Of a DNA stretch of 42,150 nt, positions 42,007 through 42,150 are shown piece by piece. A model generated the notes under the pieces. That model did no database searches. It was not told the DNA's origin and saw nothing but the letters and a program-made list of their open reading frames with translations. The position numbers and the translations under genes are program-made. The stretch lies in assembly GCA_910574715.1 (NCBI GenBank), contig CAJTCH010000046.1:1-42150 (forward strand), given 5' to 3'. Origin of the DNA: Lachnospiraceae bacterium. Its GTDB lineage: Bacteria; Bacillota; Clostridia; Lachnospirales; Lachnospiraceae. Each line of letters opens with the position of its first letter. Position 1 is the stretch's first letter.

Positions 42007-42150
42007 TTATGCCGCTGCCTGCACCTGCTGTTTATAGCGGGCATCCAGATGGATGCAGATTCCAATCATGGTCGTCATGAAAGAATAATGCTCCTTTGTG
42101 TGTATGAACATACGGTGCAGTCCGTAATCATTGAGGATGCGGTTGTTGAT
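42007..42150 (-). CDS. probable IS transposase, C-terminus only (runs off the window)
   Basis: The minus strand is open from the window edge to a TAA at 42009-42007, giving 47 residues: INNRILNDYGLHRMFIHTKE, then HYSFMTTMIGICIHLDARYK and a short tail. The NRILNDYGLHR and HYSFMTTMIGICIHLDAR phrases look like the end of a clostridial IS transposase, but I cannot name the IS family from this part. The start lies to the right of the window. With the broken toxin nearby, it supports a mobile-element border here. Confidence 0.55.
   Translation of the reverse strand: MNNRILNDYGLHRMFIHTKEHYSFMTTMIGICIHLDARYKQQVQAAA

Noticed and set aside
41727..42065. Minus-strand 112-codon open frame at the right edge.
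   Set aside because: It overlaps the transposase C-terminus in another frame and shows no domain or ribosome site.
1..42150. CRISPR arrays, tRNA or rRNA genes, and an origin of replication.
   Set aside because: No regular spaced repeats, cloverleaf-type sequence or rRNA signature was seen on reading the window.

Overview
The window looks like a chromosomal stretch from a gut-type anaerobic Firmicute, most likely a Lachnospiraceae relative in the neighbourhood of Dorea or [Clostridium] scindens. This rests on overall protein character (FeoAB, YesM/YesN-type regulators, an SPKT-type wall-sorting tail, TnpV), on moderate GC with strong AGGAGG-like ribosome sites, and on consensus sigma-A promoters with 17-base spacers. 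I ran no database search, so the taxon is an inference.

Layout. Positions 1-680 hold a decayed transposon gene (tnpV, two single-base deletions). 686-2952 is feoAB, read leftwards from a promoter with a Fur-like box; it is divergent from a CmpB-type membrane protein (3086-4027). 4195-7455 is leuC-leuD-thrC, with a perfect 15-bp palindrome over its -10 box. A 6S RNA gene with its own promoter and terminator lies at about 7539-7722. 7835-11458 is a heterodimeric ABC exporter, followed by a ZIP metal transporter. 12286-22587 is a sugar locus: a sensor-associated binding lipoprotein, a YesM-type kinase and a YesN-type regulator, then a second binding lipoprotein, two permeases and a GH36 alpha-galactosidase-like enzyme. 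No ATPase subunit is present, so a shared one must be encoded elsewhere.

22716-26889 holds a 49-residue small protein with its own promoter and terminator, a helical protein of unknown function, and a secreted transglutaminase-like protein with a probable wall-anchoring tail coupled to a DUF1349-like protein. On the minus strand are an AAA ATPase/PD-(D/E)XK protein, a COG2509-type FAD protein and a MATE exporter. The MATE promoter has a 19-bp spacer containing a dyad, the hallmark of MerR-family control, and a MerR-family regulator sits close by (32791-33591) behind a membrane-tethered PstS-like binding protein. Next come a YitT protein, a Cys-rich small protein, a YwaF-like protein and an EamA exporter.

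36730-38631 carries the most unusual unit: a 44-bp near-continuous perfect palindrome that begins at a -10 box and lies in front of a hemerythrin / CheX-like / receiver fusion protein, followed at 6 bases by dtd. The right end (38754-42150) is AT-richer and looks acquired: an XRE-ImmA/IrrE protein whose PIN-type toxin partner has an internal deletion and a frameshift, a PD-(D/E)XK-like protein, a small membrane protein, tiny ORFs and the C-terminus of a probable IS transposase. No tRNA, rRNA operon or CRISPR array was seen.
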